Below are positions 30,916 through 33,392 of a DNA stretch of 33,392 nucleotides, piece by piece. The position numbers were made by a program, and so were the translations under genes. Position 1 is the first letter of the stretch, and every line of letters begins with the position of its first letter. The stretch comes from Bacillota bacterium (GTDB lineage Bacteria > Bacillota > Clostridia > Peptostreptococcales > Anaerovoracaceae). The notes under the pieces are model-generated. The model saw only the letters and a program-made list of their open reading frames with translations. It was not told the DNA's origin and ran no database searches. The stretch is taken from contig JAGAHX010000062.1 in NCBI GenBank assembly GCA_017626845.1, positions 1-33,392 on the forward strand, written 5' to 3'.

Positions 30916-32739
30916 CTACTTTTTCTTGGACTTCTTTCCTTCCTTCTCCGGAATCTCCTTCGGAGGCAGTTCGCCCTCCAGCGGCAGTTCTTCGTCCGCC
31001 GGCCGGTCTTCCTTCGTAATGGTGGAGCCCAGATTGATGACGTCCTTCTCCAAGGAGGCCACCAGATTCTTGATCTCCGCCAGTTTTTCGGCGCTCACGG
31101 TGGTTTCCACCGTCTCGTTGGTATTGTAGAGCACGTTGTCCAGCGTCTTGTGCATCTCCTGCAGACGGGCCTTCAGATCGTCGATCTGCTCGGGAGAAGT
31201 GAATTCCTTCAGAGCCGCATCTTCCGCAGGCTTCTGCGGAGCCGCCTGCTCTGGCGCTTCCTGTGCAGGAACTTCCGCAGGCGCAGCCTTCGATGCATGC
31301 CGTTCCTCATGGGCGGAGAGTCTCGTCTCGTCCGTCAGTTCGTATTCGGAGATACCGTCTACGACGACGCAGTCCCAGCCCTTATGCTCCTTTACGTACG
31401 CTGCGAAATCCCGCTTGGCGTCCATTTCGCCGTGGACCAGGAAGATGTCGTGGGGCTGCTGCGTAAAGCTGGAGATCCAATGGTACAGGGCGTCTCTGTC
31501 CGCGTGGCCCGAGAACCCTTCCAGGTTGTGGATCTGCGCCTTTACGGCAATGTCTTCGCCGAACAGTTTTACCTCCTGGATTCCCTCGATGAGGGAGCGT
31601 CCCAGAGTGCCTTCGGCCTGGTAGCCAACGAACACGATGCTGTTGGCCGGATTGTACAGATTATGCTTTAAGTGGTGGCGGATACGGCCCGCGTCGCACA
31701 TACCGCTGGCGGAGATGATGATCTTGGGTTTCGTATCCACGTTGATCATACGGCTCTCGTCGCTGGTGCGCGTAAAGTGCAGGTTGGGGAAATCCAGGGG
31801 ATGGTCGCCCCGCAGAATGAATTCCCGCATCTCGTCGTCGTAAGTCTGGGCGTTATTCTTGAAGATCTCCGTCGCCTGGGCAGCCATGGGGCTATCGACG
31901 TAGACGTGGACATCCTTCAGCGCCTGCTTGTATTCGCTGTTGCCGTCGTAGATCCGGTTGAGCTCGAAGATGAGCTCCTGAGTACGGCCTACCGCGAAGC
32001 TGGGGATGACGACGTTGCCGCCCCGCTTGGTCGTCTCCACGATGATATCCAGCAGCTTTTTAATGCTGGTTGCGTTCTTTTCGTGCAGCCGGTTGCCGTA
32101 GGTGGTCTCCATCACGACATAGTCGGCTTTGTGGATGGTGACGGGGTCACGCAGGATCGGACGGTCCGTCATGCCGAGGTCGCCGGAAAAGACTATCTTC
32201 TTGCTCTTGCCGTTCTCCTCGACCCACAGTTCGATGATGGCGGATCCCAGGATGTGGCCGGCGTCGTTGAACACGATCTTCATCTGATCGTTGAGCGCGA
32301 ACAGCGTATCGTAGAGCACCGGACGCACCAGTTTTAAGGTGTCCAGCGCATCATCCGCCGTGTAGAGAGGCTCCACCAGGGGGTGGCCCGCCCGTTCGGC
32401 TTTCCGGTTTTTCCACTCCGCCTCCTGCTCGTGGATGTGGGCGGAGTCCTTCAGCATAACGTCCAGCAGATCCGCCGTGGCGTCGGTGCAGTAGATCTCG
32501 CCCTTAAAGCCCTGTTTTACCAGCAGCGGCAGTCTGCCGCAGTGGTCGATATGCGCATGAGAAAGGACCACGCATTCGATCTCCGCCGGATTAAAGGGGA
32601 ATGGCTCCCGGTTGCGCGCTTCCTCTTCCGCGCCGCCCTGGAACTGTCCGCAGTCAAACAGGATCTTGTGCTGGTCCGTCGAAATCATGTGGCAGCTGCC
32701 GGTGACACCGGAAGCCGCACCGCAGAATGTAATCTTCAT
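30916..32739 (-). CDS. Beta-CASP metallo-beta-lactamase-fold RNA hydrolase
   Basis: A 607-residue protein of the CPSF73/YSH1-like group of metallo-hydrolases, probably an RNA nuclease in the cytoplasm. The zinc-binding motif HAHIDH is at residues 61-66 after ECVVLS. NDAGHILGSAIIEL and FSGDLG supply further ligands. The beta-CASP domain (about 220-390) includes VVIPSFAVGRTQELIFEL and KIIISASGMCDAGRIRHHLK, and the fold closes with GFSGHADRDAL. From about residue 475 a low-complexity tail rich in Ala, Pro, Glu and Lys follows, with a coiled-coil-like stretch and a KKSKKK end. Typical members are about 450-540 residues, so the tail is an extension. It is the first gene before udk. Confidence 0.9.
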   Translation of the reverse strand: MKITFCGAASGVTGSCHMISTDQHKILFDCGQFQGGAEEEARNREPFPFNPAEIECVVLSHAHIDHCGRLPLLVKQGFKGEIYCTDATADLLDVMLKDSAHIHEQEAEWKNRKAERAGHPLVEPLYTADDALDTLKLVRPVLYDTLFALNDQMKIVFNDAGHILGSAIIELWVEENGKSKKIVFSGDLGMTDRPILRDPVTIHKADYVVMETTYGNRLHEKNATSIKKLLDIIVETTKRGGNVVIPSFAVGRTQELIFELNRIYDGNSEYKQALKDVHVYVDSPMAAQATEIFKNNAQTYDDEMREFILRGDHPLDFPNLHFTRTSDESRMINVDTKPKIIISASGMCDAGRIRHHLKHNLYNPANSIVFVGYQAEGTLGRSLIEGIQEVKLFGEDIAVKAQIHNLEGFSGHADRDALYHWISSFTQQPHDIFLVHGEMDAKRDFAAYVKEHKGWDCVVVDGISEYELTDETRLSAHEERHASKAAPAEVPAQEAPEQAAPQKPAEDAALKEFTSPEQIDDLKARLQEMHKTLDNVLYNTNETVETTVSAEKLAEIKNLVASLEKDVINLGSTITKEDRPADEELPLEGELPPKEIPEKEGKKSKKK

Positions 32740-32813
32740 CTCTTTCAGTTCACCTTTCTTATCGGTTACACTTATACAAAGTTAGTATACCACAAATGCG
32801 CCGATAATAACAC
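32740..32813 (-). promoter_or_regulatory. Upstream region of the metallo-hydrolase gene
   Basis: On the minus strand an extended -10 (TGGTATACT, near 32785-32793) and the ribosome binding site AAAGGTG are visible. The -35 is poor. Confidence 0.4.
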
Positions 32814-32843
32814 TTGCACAGCGCCCCTTTTCGGTCGTATAAT
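32814..32843 (+). promoter_or_regulatory. Promoter upstream of the tRNA-Gly copies
   Basis: TTGCAC (32814-32819) and TATAAT (32838-32843) are 18 bases apart. The decayed tRNA-Gly copy starts 21 bases after the -10. The intact tRNA-Gly follows 145 bases further, with no terminator seen between them. Confidence 0.65.
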
Positions 32844-32864
32844 AGGTTGTCGAAAATAAGATAT

Positions 32865-32912
32865 GCGGATGTAGTTTAATGGCAAAACAGCAGCTTCCCA
32901 AACAGGAATCGA
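32865..32912 (+). pseudogene. Decayed tRNA-Gly copy
   Basis: The first 18 bases, GCGGATGTAGTTTAATGG, are identical to the intact tRNA-Gly, and AAAACA plus the anticodon loop TTCCCAA are retained. The anticodon stem no longer pairs (GCAGC against ACAGG), and the T arm and 3' acceptor strand are missing. AGG and TCGA still align with the intact gene before similarity ends. Confidence 0.75.
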
Positions 32913-33009
32913 CACAAAACCAAAACGTTTATTTTTCAGCACATCTCAGCATCGTTTTTTAGGCAACATCTCAATTGTCAGACTATATGTAACACTATAT
33001 TTTTTTCTT
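32913..33009 (+). other. AT-rich spacer between the tRNA-Gly copies
   Basis: I see no gene here. A TTGTCA with TATATT 15 bases downstream lies just before the intact tRNA and could be a second promoter. No terminator is visible. Confidence 0.35.
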
Positions 33010-33083
33010 GCGGATGTAGTTTAATGGTAAAACATGGCCTTCCCAAGGCTAGGTCGAGGGTTCGATTCCCTTCATCCGCTCCA
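33010..33083 (+). tRNA. tRNA-Gly (CCC)
   Basis: A 74-base cloverleaf with acceptor stem GCGGATG/CATCCGC and encoded CCA. The anticodon loop TTCCCAA gives CCC. The T arm GAGGG-TTCGATT-CCCTT is normal. Confidence 0.93.
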
Positions 33084-33087
33084 ACGA

Positions 33088-33121
33088 AAAACCCGTTGTG
33101 TTTTTTACAACGGGTTTTCTT
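33088..33121 (+). terminator. Terminator of tRNA-Gly
   Basis: ACCCGTTGT and ACAACGGGT form a stem with a T-rich loop and a TTTTCTTT tail, five bases past the CCA end. Confidence 0.85.
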
Positions 33122-33260
33122 TATCATCTCTCAAACTGATGCGGCCGCTTTTGACGATTTGCCGGAGCATTATAGATCTTGCTTTGCTTTATCAGGTAGC
33201 TCTGTACACTTTTTCTCTCTCCGATCACCCGGGAATAATACCAGTGAATATTCCGTTGTG
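33122..33260. other. Intergenic stretch beside the IS-like repeats
   Basis: No convincing gene. A 70-codon minus-strand frame covers it but has no ribosome binding site or recognisable domain. The stretch may be host DNA or the inner part of an insertion-sequence remnant. Confidence 0.3.
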
Positions 33261-33340
33261 GCGGAGCCACCTTATCCGACAAAATAGAGCCACCTGTTCC
33301 GAAGTTTAGAGCCAATGCTCCGGAGCAGAGAGCCACCCCT
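33261..33340. mobile_element. IS21-like terminal repeats (element edge or remnant)
   Basis: GAGCCA(C) recurs at 33264, 33287, 33309 and 33330, with spacings of 23, 22 and 21 bases. Two of the units carry TCCGA a few bases further on and a third reads CTCCGGA. Tandem repeats near the tips bearing GTGGCTC/GAGCCAC are typical of IS21-family elements, where the transposase binds them. No transposase gene is within the window, so this is either an element that continues to the right or a leftover end. Confidence 0.45.
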
Positions 33341-33392
33341 AATGGGCAGCTCTGCTGTCCTTTGCACCTTGAAAACTAAATCCTGCTGTGAC

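Noticed and set aside
33124..33336. 70-codon minus-strand frame near the right edge
   Set aside because: No ribosome binding site or domain; it runs through the IS-like repeats and is most likely not coding.
33360..33392. rRNA operon leader suggested by CTTGAAAACTAAAT near the end
   Set aside because: The phrase resembles rRNA spacer and mobile-element leaders alike, and no rRNA sequence follows inside the window.

Overview
The window looks like a chromosomal segment of a GC-rich Clostridia-type Bacillota genome. The evidence is strong AGGAGG-type ribosome binding sites, tRNAs with encoded CCA, the pheS-pheT-zapA-mutS2 gene order, MutS2 with a C-terminal Smr domain, an XRE/zinc-ribbon regulator, a CGGC-domain protein, MgtE and an RNase J/CPSF-like beta-CASP protein. 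I cannot name the genus. Most genes are housekeeping and lie on the minus strand. Both window edges carry insertion-sequence-like DNA (an IS200-like left end at 1-136 and IS21-like terminal repeats near 33261-33340).

Layout. 213-905 is a LysM lipoprotein, followed by a minus-strand tRNA operon (Asn, Leu, fMet in transcription order; 977-1272) with a near-consensus promoter. A divergent XRE/zinc-ribbon regulator follows (1445-2209). A small minus-strand operon (3785-2324) encodes a TPR protein, carrying an in-frame repeat insertion, and a CGGC protein. A large minus-strand information/cell-division cluster reads ftsZ, SpoU-type rRNA methyltransferase, pheS, pheT, zapA-like, mutS2, argS, radical SAM protein (15075-3915), with gaps of a few bases between most genes. 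tRNA-Val and a small membrane protein come next. An AIM24-family protein and a YtcJ-type amidohydrolase then follow an oligopeptide ABC transporter operon oppB-C-D-F-A (24462-18315). A divergent small lipoprotein, gap (GAPDH), a MATE transporter and mgtE follow. The last part holds a FkbM-type methyltransferase with an apparently leaderless start, a uridine kinase with a substituted Walker A lysine, a beta-CASP metallo-hydrolase, a decayed tRNA-Gly copy and an intact tRNA-Gly(CCC).

How the genes fit together. The opp system imports peptides. Its downstream amidohydrolase could process a related N-acylated or amide compound, but that is inference. The ftsZ-to-argS cluster ties cell division (FtsZ, ZapA-like) to translation (PheST, ArgS, rRNA methylation) and to ribosome rescue or recombination control (MutS2). 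The signal I would pursue first is the mgtE leader. A 26-codon open reading frame with its own strong ribosome binding site and an A-E-P-P-R segment is embedded in a nested RNA helix. Ribosomes on that small ORF would disrupt the helix. I see no M-box (ykoK) riboswitch signature there, so this may be a translation-sensing Mg2+ leader of a kind known in enterobacterial mgtL but not, to my knowledge, described for mgtE in this group. All function calls rest on reading the sequence alone.
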